Made by a program: the position numbers and the translations under genes. The notes below the pieces were generated by a model. It was not told the DNA's origin. It made no database searches and saw nothing but the letters and a program-made list of their open reading frames with translations. 64,000 nucleotides of DNA from Plantago ovata (taxonomy: Eukaryota > Streptophyta > Magnoliopsida > Lamiales > Plantaginaceae), in contig CM051457.1 in NCBI GenBank assembly GCA_028274465.1, positions 112,467,982-112,531,981 on the forward strand. The letters run 5' to 3'. Positions within the stretch are counted from its first letter, which is position 1, and each line of letters opens with the position of its first letter. Shown in pieces: positions 1-12,840 of this stretch.

Positions 1-2991
1 TGAATGTTCATTAGCATCCTCCTTATTTCATTTGATCATGTTTTTGTGAATGTGACAATCAGTTTATTGTATACATCTGTATATGTAGTTAGAACTAGCC
101 ATGCATTTTCAATTCATTTTCGCTCGCGTATTTCTTGCACAACCTGAAGTTGAAATGAAAATATTCGAGACAAATAAGTGAAAGCTCCAGAAGAGCTTGC
201 CACTACTTCGAAAATTATTTCATAACTTAAGTTACAACTTGTGTTGTAAATGATGAATGTATAATGTAATATTTCGCTTTTAAGCTATAAGTTGAATTTA
301 TTTTTATATATATTTGATAGTTTCAAACATGATTGAATCATCTAAAAAAAGGTGTAAATTATAGCTCTAGAAGAGCATGTGTTTTATAGAAAATTGTGCG
401 AAGAAGAGCGCAAATGAGACTTACTCCCCGAAGGAGTTGAAAATTATTATTCTTGCCATTATAAATAAGACAACACTTTATGCCTTTAAGCATATCATTC
501 GGGACAAATTTAAAATATGTTCCAAGTACAAGTAATTTCTGAACATTAGTCATTGTTACCAACCTGAAGTGTGGTAGGTGAAAAATGATCATAATGACAT
601 GTCAGAAATTAGTATTGATGTGACAAGTTAGGCCATCCGGGTATGAGATACCCGTCATTTGAGAAACATGGAGATTTCCTTGTCGATAAAGAATATGATT
701 TATGTGCTGAACATTTTCTCATGTTGTAATAATATTATCTGAATGGCAAGACACAATATCGAGATTAAGCATGCTAATGGAGATCAAAATGAGCAATGTT
801 GCACTCATGCATAATTATGAGAATGAATATATGTGGCTAGACGTCCACTAAATAATTTGAGAATTGAGTATATTACTCAAATAATTTGATCTCTTATTTG
901 GGGTAAATTTATGTTTCAGCACGTCGAAAACCCAACTGCTAGAGTTATACACTCTCATATGCATCTCCTGAAGAGAACTCATACATGAAGCCTATTAGAT
1001 ACAAGTATGAGTATATTATTATCTAAGCTGGCATGATCAATATCCATATGAGCCCCAATAATACTAATCCTTGAATTAGTTTTTCCCAGCTTAGGGGAGG
1101 GAGAACATGACAAGCTGATCAAAACAAATTCGTCGTATGCATTGATCCCCACATATTTGAAAGTTCATACTTGAACTAAATTATAAAATGCATTCTTCAG
1201 CTTCATGTATCATTTTAAGATTTCAATCATGAAATTCTATGATTTGACTGTGGATACCGGGCTACAGATTGATTATAGATATAACATGAGTTGAGAATCG
1301 ATATCTTGCCTATTGTAATTAATGCACCTGAAGTGCAATATGTATGTTGTGAATGGTTCCAGTATTACAAATAGAATGGCAAGATAATGCAGTTGGTACT
1401 CTAGAAGAGTAAAGAAGGCACATCTTAATGATGCCACAATAGAATTGATATTATATTTATAAATAGATAGATGGCTTATATGAATGGAAAAGGTACCTCC
1501 ATATAATATATTCAGATATCTATGATCAGTACTGAATCAAACAAGAATGATTTGATATTATTGAAAAGCTATACCGGTATACATGGAACCGAGATAAGCA
1601 TATGCAGATTTTCAATGGATGTATACTATTGTACATGTAAAGGGGATCTTACATGTAAATCCATTTGATGTCGACACAATGATGATATATAGAAAATGAG
1701 CTCATGGACTTGATGTCCATTTTATTAATGAATTCGAAATTCTCTACGGTACCGTTGCATTATCGAGTCAAATTTCATGTGCATCTAGATACTAAGTCAT
1801 GCATCATTCATATTATTGTTACATCATCTATGCTAGTTTTTAAGTTTCATAATGCATGCATACATATTATTTATCATATGATCTTACTCTAAAGTGACCA
1901 CCTTTGATTATTTGTGGTGCACATGAATTGTCATTTAAATTGACACATTGAAATTTCTATATATATGATCTATGATGATCATTATCAATTGAGAACTCGT
2001 CCTAGAAGAGACTAGAGTTATCATGTTATAAAACATGAATATATGATGATCAATATCAATTGAGAACTTATCCTAGAAGAGACTAGAGTTATCATATTAT
2101 AAAACATGAATATTAATTGAATTGACAATGAAATTTATATGTTCCAAGAACAATTATGAGAGATAATGATTTTACTCTCTACTGGAAATTAGTCCCGGAA
2201 GGACAAGTGGATAGAGATATCATGTTGGCAAACATGAATCAATCGATGAGAAAAGTTCTTGAAGAACTCAATTTTGATACTATTGAATCTCTATACTTAT
2301 CTATCCATACATGGCATCACAAAGTTGATAAGTATATTGAGTGTATTCACTATCAAGTGAAACAAGAGAATTATGAATAATATTCTCGGATTCCTACAAA
2401 TATTATTGCCTAAGGAAATGTAAACTCAACCTAAAGTTTGAGTATGACAAATTATGAATAACCATACATGAAGTTTGGTTATGTTATGAAAGAGATAGAT
2501 GTTTTATTTGACCTCCTGAAGAAGGTATATGAACGGAGATATATGAATATTGAACTCATTTCAATATTACGAGATTGTTATGTTGAATTGTCCAAGTGAC
2601 ATATTTTGTTGGATCAACATAAAATACACATTGAAGAAATCAATGCTTCTAGTGTTCAAGAAGTTTTCACATGGAGTTAAAGCACATACCATTGAAGTTT
2701 TCAGCTATGGGCTACAAGATGAAGGTTCCATCCAAGTACACCATATTCACTCTATTGAAGATTTTTGCATACTTGTTCAACATCATCAGTACGGCGATTC
2801 ATCGAGAAGATTGCACTATGAAGATTCAAAGATTTGAAGTGATGTTACAATCAGGGGAGGGGGATACGCACTGCACTCTTTTTCCCTTGACTAAGTTTTT
2901 ATCCCACTGGGTTTTTCTTAGCAAGGTTTTTAACGAGGCAGTATTTTTTGAAACGTATCGGCACTTATCCATTCATGTCATTCAAGGGGAG
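1..2991 (+). mobile_element. Decayed Ty1/copia internal region
   Basis: This is a badly decayed retrotransposon body in which no long frame survives. Pieces still readable in order on the plus strand are a gag-pre-integrase-like LGHPGM (about 630-650), an integrase/linker-like FPSLGGG (about 1082-1105), and RNase H tail pieces around 2670-2840 where KHIPLKF and, in another frame, GSIQVHHIHS can be read. In copia elements this order leads into the polypurine tract and the 3' LTR, which is what follows (PPT about 2984-2991, LTR from 2992). Many stops and frameshifts separate the pieces, and the body is strongly AT-rich, as expected of old methylated copies. The 5' end lies outside the window. 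Confidence 0.7.
1972..2113 (+). repeat. 71-bp tandem duplication in the copia remnant
   Basis: Two nearly identical copies (1972-2042 and 2043-2113), each containing ATCAATTGAGAACT, then CTAGAAGAGACTAGAG, then AAAACATGAATAT. The few differences show that the duplication is not brand new. Confidence 0.85.
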
Positions 2992-3226
2992 TGTTACAAA
3001 ATAATTGTATTAGTGAATGTCATGAATAGGCCATTAGTATGATTATAATGTTGACCATGTAACTTCCCATAATCTTTATTATGGACCATTCATTGTGTGA
3101 TATGTTACATGTTGTATGAGCTTATAAATAGCTCCCCCTTGTATATTGTAGAATGGACTTGAGGATAATGAAAACTATTCTCCCTTCTCTCTTCTCTCCT
3201 TCCTCTTTTGCACTTTATATTCAACA
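2992..3226 (+). mobile_element. 3' LTR of the decayed copia element (235 bp)
   Basis: The repeat begins TGTTAC directly after a purine run (AAGGGGAG, the likely polypurine tract) and ends TTCAACA. It contains a TATA-like box, TATAAATA, at 3123-3130, and a pyrimidine-rich stretch towards the end, as plant copia LTRs do. The partner 5' LTR is outside the window, so length and boundaries rest on terminal motifs only. Confidence 0.65.
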
Positions 3227-3488
3227 AATAGGTAATATTATAGCATTTTTAGAATTTGTCCCCTCCACCAGAACCTCTAAACTAATCCTAAACTAAATAA
3301 TGAGTAATTTCGTCCTACTAGAAGAGAATATCAATCTACTTCACCGAAAATCTAATAAATCAGTCCAAATTCCTACCGATCTAGGAAGCACGAATACAAA
3401 TACGGAAGAAAAATACGATACGAAACGAATACGAAAAAACATTAGGATCTAAAAAATCAAAATACGAATACTTTGCAAAATACGTTTT

Positions 3489-4290
3489 TATCATATATGC
3501 CTCTCCTACTGTCACGTACAATGCACTTCTTGGTGGATATTGTCTCCGTAGAGAAATGAAGAGGAATCTTCAAGTTAGTTCTGAATTCTGGTTTGAGGCC
3601 CACCTTAGTCACCTATGGTAGCTTGATGGATGGATATATTGTAAGAAAGGTGACGTAGATGAAGCTTGGAAACTTTACCTTGATGTTCCTCATGCAGGAT
3701 TAGAACATAACACATTCACTTTTAACATAACACATTCACTTTTAACATCATGTTGCTTGGTTCATTTCGTGATGGAAGGATAGCTGAAGTCTTGAAGGTT
3801 GTCAATGACATGCAGGCAAACCACGTAGCTCCTAAGTTGGTGACATACAATAGATTGATAATGCTTTCTGCAAGAATAAGAGACTGTTGTGGCTTATTCC
3901 GTTTTACATGACATGGAATACACTGGTTTTCATCCAGACATCATTGCATACACCACCTTTATTCATGGACTATTGGAAGATGAAAATTTTGATGGTGCAA
4001 TGGATCACTTCCTTCATAAGGTCTACAACCTGATGTTAAGACACTTGACACCATTATTTGTGCACTCTGCCAAAAAGGATTTCTAGACGATGCAGAAGGT
4101 ATGCTTGTTGAAATGGAAAAATGTGGCTGCCCCCCCCCCCCCCAATAGTGTCACCTACAATATTTTGTTCAAAGGTTGTCTTGAACATAATGAGTTTCTG
4201 AAAGCAAGGCCACTCTTGGAAGAAATGCGCAGAAAAGGATTTTTGCTCGAATCTGCTACCTCATCCGTGTTGCGTGATCATTGTGAATAG
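3489..4290 (+). pseudogene. Pentatricopeptide repeat (PPR) protein pseudogene
   Basis: Several consecutive 35-residue PPR units can be read on the plus strand, but not in one frame. Around 3500-3560 is VTYNALLGGYC. Around 3890-4000 is a unit with GFHPDIIAYTTFIHGLLE. Around 4147-4290 is VTYNILFKGCLEHNEFLKA followed by LLEEMRRKGF. PPR proteins normally bind and process organellar transcripts. Three defects break this copy: a 20-bp tandem duplication at 3704-3743 (not a multiple of 3), a stop near 4084, and a run of 15 C at 4130-4144. No start codon or targeting peptide is visible. It reads as a fragment of a P-class PPR gene. Confidence 0.85.
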
Positions 4291-6072
4291 GACAGTGGAG
4301 ATAGAGTTCTTTTAGATGCTATGATGAAAACTCTTGTGCAGAAAGATTACCAAGTCGGGCTCTAGTTCTGGAGTGACGTTGAGTATTGTCCTGCAGGTTT
4401 CAAATCAGCATCAACTGGTAATTTCCTCTGCATTGAACTTCTTTAAAGGCAACACGGGACTAAATATCATAATTTTCTTTGAGTTATAATCTTTGTATAC
4501 TATGTTTTCTGTATGAATGGAAGTTTTATGATCTGTAATTGGTGTGGTTTGGTGAAGTTTCACTTTTGGTTCTACAAACTCAAGTGTTCTTTGTTCTACT
4601 ATTCCTGTTATTGTTTGTACAATTTTACTGCTATGAAACTGAGTTTGATTATACGGTAGAATTGGGAGGCTGTGATGAAAAAAGATACTTGGTGTAGGAT
4701 GGGCATTCAGGTAACCTGAGCTGTAACGTGGCGGTGCAATCTAGAGCTGCACGTATGTGTGCGTATACTCACAATGTCATTGTGTTTCGTGGCCATGACC
4801 AGGTCATGTGACTCGATCTGCCCTTCTTGTAAAGTTTTAACTGATGTGAGCCTATCTTAAAGACATTCAGTTGTAGTGGTAATCTGTCTTGCTTGCCTGA
4901 GAGCCTGAACTATTGAGTGAAGTACATATATGATCAAAGTTGACCCAAGAAATCTGTCAGGAATGGTTTGTCTAAGACTCTTAGTTCGTTTTAAGTCGTT
5001 AAATTAGTTTGTTATCAGAGAAGTTGTCTGTCTAGTACTTACATTTCTTGCTTTGGCCAGGATCATGACACCTGTAGTCTGATCCAACGGTTTCTGTACC
5101 TAGCATTTGAACAAACATGGAGACATGGAGTTCAATTGCTACTCGGCTCATTTTGAGAAGAGCATCTTTGATGAAATATACAAATTACTCAAATAGCTTA
5201 GCAATTTACAGTGTTGTCTACAATATTCATAACAAAATCATGGTTCCATCATTCATGTCCTCTTCAGCTAATTAATAATGAGTGAAATAAAAATTCATCG
5301 TAAAGTAGATTTTTCTTTTCTTCTTTTTTTAAACGGATAACGAAATATATTACCGACGTATGGAATGGATGGTATCGACTATCGAGGTCGTGCTTTTATA
5401 TATTAGAACTATAGGCATCATTCTAGTGTTGTGACATTTAAACATGTGCGATTTGTGTAGTCCGGTAGAACCACATCTTCATACAATGAAGGAGGAGATG
5501 AGATCTTCTTTATGATTTTATTAGAGGGAATGTTGAAAAGGGTCTCATCTCACGAATGACTTAATTCTCGTGTAGAACTATAGGCGTCTATAGCAATTAA
5601 TGTGCCGGTTTGTATGCAAATGAAAATGTTGGGGTCACAAAATTAATTAAACGTTTGTGCTCCAGTTTTGTAGTCCATTAATTTCACGTACCGCATCAGC
5701 AAAAAATGCAAACTATACAAAATCACTAGTAGTTAAACATATATGTTCAAAGTTTTTAGTTATAATGTTAGTAGCGAGCGAGGGAGAGTTGATTGAAACA
5801 CATAATCATCCCATAGATACGTATATGACAATAGATGAAATGAAGCTTAGCGCGCTACAATATAACTAAGAAAAATCGACATATTAAAGAAATTATGCAA
5901 GCGCGCGACACTAAGGTCTAAGGCACATTTTTCATCTCCAATTCGCGCCCGTATGTACTTGGAGACATATAGACCATTTCCGAGGATAATTTTCGCACTC
6001 CGAACTTTAAGGGAAACTCGATCTGACGGGTTGTGATTTGTGAAAGTACGCGGACTGACATTTCCTCCTCAG
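4291..6072. other. Intergenic, no gene recognised
   Basis: The first 300 bases look like decayed 3' sequence of the PPR gene. The rest is AT-rich with only short frames, and I see no protein family, tRNA or clear repeat in it. Confidence 0.5.
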
Positions 6073-8015
6073 TCACTTAGTAGGAGGGATTGTTTCAGCT
6101 TGAGGAGGAGTAACTCTTCTGATTCTCCCAAGGCAGTTGTCTTTGGGCCTTGTATGGGGTAAGTACATCACTGGGCTACCCGGATTATACTGCTCAAGCC
6201 TGTAAATCCACAACTTCCAATTAGAATAGAACAACTTTTTTTTAAGGATATTGATAATGCCAGAGCTGAAATTACTATTGCCAGAGCAATTTACCTTTTA
6301 TATTCAATAATCATTCCGAAAAATGCACAAATTGCTTTGGCATTAGTATTTTAGCTCTGGCATTATCACTAGCCTTTTTTAATTTGGATGTTTACTCTAA
6401 ATCCGCTAGGCCTTTCGAGAGGTCTATAACTTATTACCAATACATTATAAATATTTTTTTTTTTTTTAAAAAGCATGGTTTGTGTGTGATTGTAACTTAC
6501 TCATAGTTCAAAAGAAAATAGTGAAGAAAGATGGAAATTTCAAGCTTGGCAAGATCATTTCCGGGGCATAGTCTGCCTCCACCACCGAACGGGAGGAAAT
6601 TCCCTGCTTTCGGTGTAAATCCCTACAGAGATAATTAAACACGAAAAATGAGGTATGTGCATAAACAAGACAGTGTAATGGGATGAAGAAACAAAACGAA
6701 TACTAGCTTAGGCTGGATCGACTCACATCCCATCTAGAAGGGTTAAACGTCTTTGGGTCCGAATATACTTCCGGATCATAGTGAACGCTCCTAAACCACA
6801 CCAAAATCTTCCATCCTTTCGGGATTGTGTAACCTTACATAAAAATCACCTCTATGTTTAGATGCTTAACGGCAAGTCAATTTTAATATGTGTAAGACTG
6901 TAATTGACATACAACTTTGTAGCGTACCGCAAACATTGACATCTTTCCTCGCCTCTCTGAACACCGTCAATGAGAATGTAATGAGACGGAGCGTTTCATC
7001 TATTACCATGGAAAGATACTCCATTTGCCGGACTTCTTTGAGTGTCAAACCTTTCTGATCAGATGGCCTGTTTCGCACGATTTCTTCTTGCTCAGCCTGG
7101 ATTGTCATTTAAGATGATAGTACACAAACCGAGTTACATTACCATAACAAGGTTTTTATGTAAAATGCGATTCTGAATGTTGGATGCATATATATATGTA
7201 CCTTAGCCTTTTTGAAGATGTCTGGATGCTTCTGTAAAAGAACAGTAGCCCACATAGTAATGTGTCCTGAAGATTCATGCCCTGCATTTAGGTACATAAC
7301 CAACACATCGATGATTTCTTCGTCCGTCAAGCTTCTACCGTTTTCATCTTTTGCATCCAGAAGAGCATCCATCATGTCCTTTTTCACCCCTGCAGCCTCT
7401 TTCGTCTTCTGTTTCCTTCGTCTGGTTACTATGGCTTGGAGAACCGCCACGAGATTCTTGCGCGCCTAAAAACGCACACCAATTTAGCAATAAAAAATTC
7501 ATGCATGATTTCAAGGATTAACAATTTAAAGAATCACCTTAAGTGCTTTGTGATAAGAGAACCCCGGTATATTGATGGCCATAGCGCGAACACCGTAGTT
7601 CAAAACAGTGTACTCCCGCTCCAACACCTCCATGACATGTTCGCTCTCTGAACTAAGAAAAATATGCATGATTATTCGGAATGTCAGCCTCCGGAGCTCA
7701 GTTAAGAACTGTATTGGCCCCATTCCAGACCACTTTTCCAAAGCCATCACAACATTGTCTTCGATATATTTGAGATACAGCGACAATGCTTCGTGGCCAT
7801 TTACAGGTGCAGCAGTTAATTTGCGTAGCCATCTATGCTCTTCATCGTAAATGCCAACAAACGATTTCCTCCCTATAAGATTTTGCGTGGAAGTAGGCCA
7901 TCCTGGTCTGAAGGTGTCGTCATCGGTGAGAATTTTACGACATGCTTCAGCTGTTGTAACAATGATGCTGGGATTTCCGAACATGTGCGCTTTGTATAAT
8001 CCGGTGTGTCCGTAC
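6073..8015 (-). CDS. KAO: ent-Kaurenoic acid oxidase-like cytochrome P450 (CYP88A type), first exon not found
   Basis: Family role: KAO is a membrane P450 that oxidises ent-kaurenoic acid in three steps to GA12, the entry to gibberellins. Exons read on the minus strand, all with GT-AG borders and matching phases: 8015-7538, 7465-7202, 7096-6928, 6833-6727, 6622-6501, 6199-6073 (stop TGA). They join into 421 residues without a stop. Visible motifs: RYGHTG near the start, [14 protein letters not shown]-helix [10 protein letters not shown], ExxR as ETLR, FNPSRWD, haem loop [10 protein letters not shown] with its cysteine, and the tail [14 protein letters not shown] proteins are about 490 aa, so about 70 N-terminal residues (anchor, proline hinge) are missing. 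That exon is not in the next 1.2 kb upstream and may be in the assembly gap or lost. The alternative is another CYP88 subfamily (e.g. CYP88D triterpene oxidases). Family confidence is high, exact substrate moderate. Confidence 0.88.
6244..6376. mobile_element. Foldback MITE inside the last KAO intron
   Basis: An inverted repeat whose arms are 6253-6292 and 6329-6367. The left arm reads GATAATGCCAGAGCT and the right arm ends AGCTCTGGCATTATC. Similarity continues a few bases outward to about 6244 and 6376. The loop is about 36 bases. It lies wholly in the intron between exons 6622-6501 and 6199-6073. No target duplication is obvious. Confidence 0.7.
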
Positions 8016-9264
8016 CTGTAGAGTTCATGGTCAGTTAACATTCTTCGCAAGATTCGATCAATCATCAATGTAACGAAAATCGATCTACAATATTCATTTG
8101 GCCTATATGATTCTTGAATTTGAGCAGAGTAATCTGTACCATGCCAAATTTTAGAACATGAAGTTCTTGTAAGCTTGCTAAACAAATTATATAAATGTGG
8201 CTTTTGGCGAGGTGATAGTACTATTTTTCAATTCACAGGGGTGTAGTTTGCAATTTACCCATCCACAAAATTATCATGGATGTTTGTTTAGCTAGAGTAA
8301 GGTAGCCAGATGGGCATTGCCGGGGTCCGAGCCCCTAAAATTTCAAATTTTCGAGAATTGTAAAACCAACTATTGATTTGACGAAAGAACAATTTTATAG
8401 GTAATATTTTTTTATTTTTTAATATTTAGCCCCCGAAACTTACGATTTCTAGGTCCGAATGTGATCTCTCATTCACCTAAGTTACTCTCTTCCCTTCATG
8501 GCTTCGTGTCATTACAAATGTATGTACTACTGATGACTGTCTTGTCATTTTTAAGAATTCAGGAAAGTTCTTTAGGATATCTACAAAGTACCAGAAAGAA
8601 AACATGTGAACAAACCATTTGAAAGTTGAAAAGACAAACTATAAAAGGCTTTGATCATTCAAAACACCAAGTGCATTGAATTATAAGTTCTCGATAGATC
8701 TCAACCGTTACTTAAAAATCTATCTAAGATCTTGATTCTTGACACCAACAGTGACCAAGTGTCCATGACTAAGCCAGATATGTAAAAGGCCTGCATTAGT
8801 TGTTAATGTGGTGAATGAATCTTTTCTTTTTAACATTCCTACAAACACAAAAGGACAGCCTTTTTAAGTATCTTTTGTGGAAAATTGTTACTTTATATTT
8901 ACTCAAACAAGCTGATAATCTAAATTCTACTAATAGTAATAGCTACAAGGTAGCTGAAATTGAGAACCGGTAAGATAGCAGATTATATTATGAAGTGTTT
9001 CATAAATTAGCTGATAATCTAGTTGATTGTGCAACTATATGATATAGAACCAATTATATAGCTTCTTTTTCATTAAATGTATTATCAAATCATCTATAGG
9101 CTAGGATAAAATTATCTAATTTGTAGTAATATCAAATGATCACGTCATTCAGGGTCACGATACATACTTATCCTGATCAAACGGTCAAATATATTACTAT
9201 CCTCTAGAAAGAATGCGGTTAGCCATCGAATAAGATCATCTAACTTATAATTTAGGTTATAGAA
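8016..9264. other. Unassigned sequence between KAO and the gap
   Basis: AT-rich, with no exon that fits the missing KAO start and no copia motif. A stretch near 8310-8350 (GGGGTCCGAGCCCC) resembles dispersed plant repeats. If the copia element to the right once continued here, its 3' half and LTR are not visible left of the gap. Confidence 0.5.
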
Positions 9265-9364
9265 NNNNNNNNNNNNNNNNNNNNNNNNNNNNNNNNNNNN
9301 NNNNNNNNNNNNNNNNNNNNNNNNNNNNNNNNNNNNNNNNNNNNNNNNNNNNNNNNNNNNNNNN
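9265..9364. other. Assembly gap (100 N)
   Basis: Exactly 100 N, the conventional size for a gap of unknown length. It interrupts the copia reverse transcriptase. The open frame running through it down to 9145 is an artefact, because the sequence on the far side does not resemble copia. Confidence 0.98.
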
Positions 9365-12300
9365 GTGAATTTCATGTTCCATTGTCTGGAGGCTTGCTTT
9401 AGCCCATAAATTGATTTGTTGAGTTTACACACTTTATTCTCTAAGGATTCCCCCTTAATGGTGTATCCAGGAGGTAATTTCATGTAAATGTCCTCATCGA
9501 GATCACCATTAAGAAAGGCATTATGAACATCTAGCTGGGAAAGCCTCCAATTGTGCTGTGCAGCTAGAGCCAAAAAAATCTTAACCGTGGTGAGTTTAGC
9601 AACAGGACTAAATGTCTCACTGTAATCCAGTCCATGTTGTTGTGTAAATCCTTGTGCTACTAACCGAGCCTTGTATTTGTCAAGGCTACCATCGGATTTT
9701 AATTTAGTTTTGAAGACATACTTGCATCCTACTGCTTTGTGTCCTTGAGGAAGTGTAGTGATGCTCCAGGTATTATTGTGGTGCATTGCATCCAGCTCGT
9801 CTTGAATGGCTTGTCTCCATTGGGGGTATTTGATTGCTTCCTGGAAACTTTTTGGTTCCTCAAGAATAGATAAGGACATGGAGAAAGCCTTTTGATTTTC
9901 TGAAAGTCTATCATATGATAGATACATGGAAATGGGATATGCTGTGCTAGATTGAGTGGCTTGTCTTGTGCCTTTCTTCAATTCTGCACAGTGAAAATCT
10001 TTGAGCCAAACGCTCTTTTGTTTGTCTCTAGTAGATTTGCGAAGAGATGTGATTGATTCTGGTTGTTCTTGCAACTCAGAAGGTTCAGGATCATGATGAT
10101 TATCGTTCATTTGTGGTGATGAAGAAAGAGAGGGTGAACTAGGAACAGGCGAAGGAGAGTGTGCCTGATCACGTGGTGAATTAGGAACAGAGTTCTCGTT
10201 AGAGTTGTTCTCGTGAACGGCCTGATCCTCAGAAGGGGACATACGGTCATTATGATTGAATGAAGTGCGTATGTCAGGAATAAACAAATTGTCTTGGATT
10301 GGTTCCGAGCGTGTAGAATCACATGAGTCAGAGAATGAATGATCCTTTCGGAAAGGAAATATGTGCTCATGAAAAACTACATCTCTTGAGATAAAAGTGA
10401 TCTTATTATCAAGATCATACAATTTATAACCCTTGATATTCGCCGGATAGCCAATAAAGATGGCTTTTCTTGATCTTGGACTGAATTTGTGGCGAAGTTG
10501 TGATATGGACGCCCCATATGTTAAGCATCCAAATGTGCATATGTGTGAATAATCTGGTTTCTTTCCAAAGAACCTTTCATATGGTGTATTATTGTTGATA
10601 ACAACGGATGGTATTCGATTAATCAAGTGTGTCGCTGTTAGAACAGCATCTCCCCAGAACTTAAGAGGAAGGTCTGCCTGAAACATCAATGCTCGGGCTA
10701 CATTGAGGAGAGTTTGATGTTTTCTCTCAACTACTCCATTTTGTTGTGGGGTGTAAACACAAGTCTTTTGATGTAGAATACCAGTACTGTTATAGAAGGA
10801 TTCTAATTGAAATTCGACACCATTATCAGTTCTTATGATTTTAACTGTTTTATTAAATTGTGTAGCTATGAGATGAATGAAATTAGGTAAAATAGTAGCT
10901 ACATCAGATTTGTATTTCATGAGATAAGTCCAAGTCAGTCGAGAATAATCATCAACAATAGTTAGGAAAAATCTGTGACCATTCAATGCTGTTTGGGAAA
11001 AAAGACCCCAAATATCTATATGTAAAAGTTCAAGAATAGAATAACTAGAACAGTGTTCATTCACTGGAAAAGGAATTTTCTTGTGTTTAGCCTTGCTACA
11101 GACATCACAAGCTTGTACATCAATGCTTGTTACAATAGGAGAAAATTGCTCAATCAACTTGAGCTTTGTAACTGGAATGTGTCCTAATCTAGAATGCCAC
11201 AATTCCTTATTTGGCCGATGACATTGATGTAGTTGTGAAAAAGTCAAGGGATGCAGGCTAACATAATAAAGACCATGTTCAATTCTGATCCTGCCAATCT
11301 CCTCCTTTGAAGAGTTCATCTGCATTTTGCAATGATTTTTATTAAATACAATAGAGATATCATTATCATCAGTCAATCGAGAAACAGCAATTAAATTGAC
11401 TTTGAATGATGGTACACATAGTACATTTTTTAGTATGACATTCTTTTCAATAAGAATGTCACCAATATGAGTTACCACTGTGAATTGTTGAGTTGGTAAT
11501 TGTACTTTGGAAACAACATTTCTAATGTTGTGAGTGTATAATGATGGTGAATAAATAATGTGATCAGATGCTCCTGAATCAAGAATCCAAATAACATGAT
11601 TAAAATTATTAAAAACATGATTAACAGTATTACCTGCCCACTCTTCATCAGTGAGATTCGGTGTGAAATTGTTGGATGAAACGGCATTGATCTGAGAAGT
11701 TGATGAGCCGGCTATGGCAGGAGCATCCGGTTTGATCATCTTGAAGAAAGCTTGCAATTGAGCATTGGTGATGGTTATCTCATCGTTTCTCTGTTGATTC
11801 ACCGGATTTCTCTGGTCTCCCTGAGTGACATTGACATACCCACCAGCATTGTTGTTCCTTGTGAACTTGAAATCAGGTGGGAAACCATTCTTCCTGTAGC
11901 AATTCTTCTCGAGGTGACCTGGTCTGTGACAGAAAGTGCAAATCATGCACTGCTCATTGCTGTGACCTGCTTTACGGCATTTGGTACAATACAGTTGATT
12001 CTTCCCTTTCCTTTTGTATCCAGCAGCCATGTTGGAGGTGTCAACCATCATCGCAGAAGCTTCACTACCACTGTTATTGATAGTGCTGAGTCCTCTCTGC
12101 TTTTCATCTTGGAGCACGAGTTTAAGAGCTCTGTCAAGGGTAGGTGGTTTTTCCATAGTTAAGATCTGAGTTCTCACTTGAGTATGAGCACTGGTTAGAC
12201 CCATGCAAAACTGGACCAATTCATCATCTTCCTCCATTTCAGCAAGATCATGGAGTGATTTGCAAGGGCACTTTCCGCATTGGCAACCTTGCTTTGGCCT

Positions 12301-12840
12301 AAAAGTCCTGAGTTCATTGAGAAGATTAACCATAGCATCAAAGTATTCTTCAACGGACAATTGTGATTGAATGAGAGACATGAGATCTCTTCTTAACTCA
12401 AAAATTCGAAGCCTGTCAGGGGAGGCATATCTGACAGCCAGCTTATCCCAAGCTTCTTTGGCTGTATTGGCAAATCTGAGATTGGAGGCTATCTCCTTAC
12501 TGACAGAATACAAAATCCATGTGAATATCAAGCTATTACACTTGATCCAGGGCATATAAAGTGGATCATCAATTTCTGGCTGCTTAATGGTTCCATTCAC
12601 AAAACCCAATTTATTTTTAGCCTCAAGATGCATAGAAATCATTCGTTTCCAATCATAATAATTTGAGTTTGTGAGTTTTGGCTCTATGACAACAGAACTA
12701 GCTGTGTCGGCCGGTCCAAGATAGAAGGGACCATAAGGATCATTGAGATCATAAATTGGTGTCTTTGACTTGGAGAGATCATCCTCATCCTTCTTGTCGT
12801 TCAGGTTTGTGAGTTTACTGATATCATCATCAGTAGCCAT
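9365..12840 (-). CDS. Ty1/copia gag-pol polyprotein, truncated by the gap
   Basis: One open frame of about 1,158 codons starting MATDDDISKL at 12840. Approximate order by residue: gag/UBN2-like region 50-250; zinc knuckle near 290 (CTKCRKAGHSNEQC, with a second CxxC-H-C just after); aspartic protease near 418 (ILDSGASDH); gag-pre-integrase (LWHSRLGH); integrase core with LHIDIWG near 607, RTDNGVEF near 668 and YTPQQNGVVERKHQ; reverse transcriptase from about 1020 with KARLVAQGFTQQHGLDY and LDVHNAFLNGDL. The frame stops at the gap in SIYGLKQASRQWN, so the YVDD active site and RNase H are not seen. The integrase-before-RT order defines copia. No stop or frameshift lies in 3.5 kb, so the element is fairly young. 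Confidence 0.93.

Noticed and set aside
7526-8185. KAO starting at an ATG at 8185
   Set aside because: Family similarity begins exactly at the acceptor near 8016 (CTACAG before TACGGACAC). Upstream codons do not resemble a P450 anchor.
9145-9264. Coding sequence left of the N gap continuing the copia frame
   Set aside because: The frame is only open by chance through the N run. The residues (KLDDLIRWLTAFF...) do not match reverse transcriptase or RNase H.
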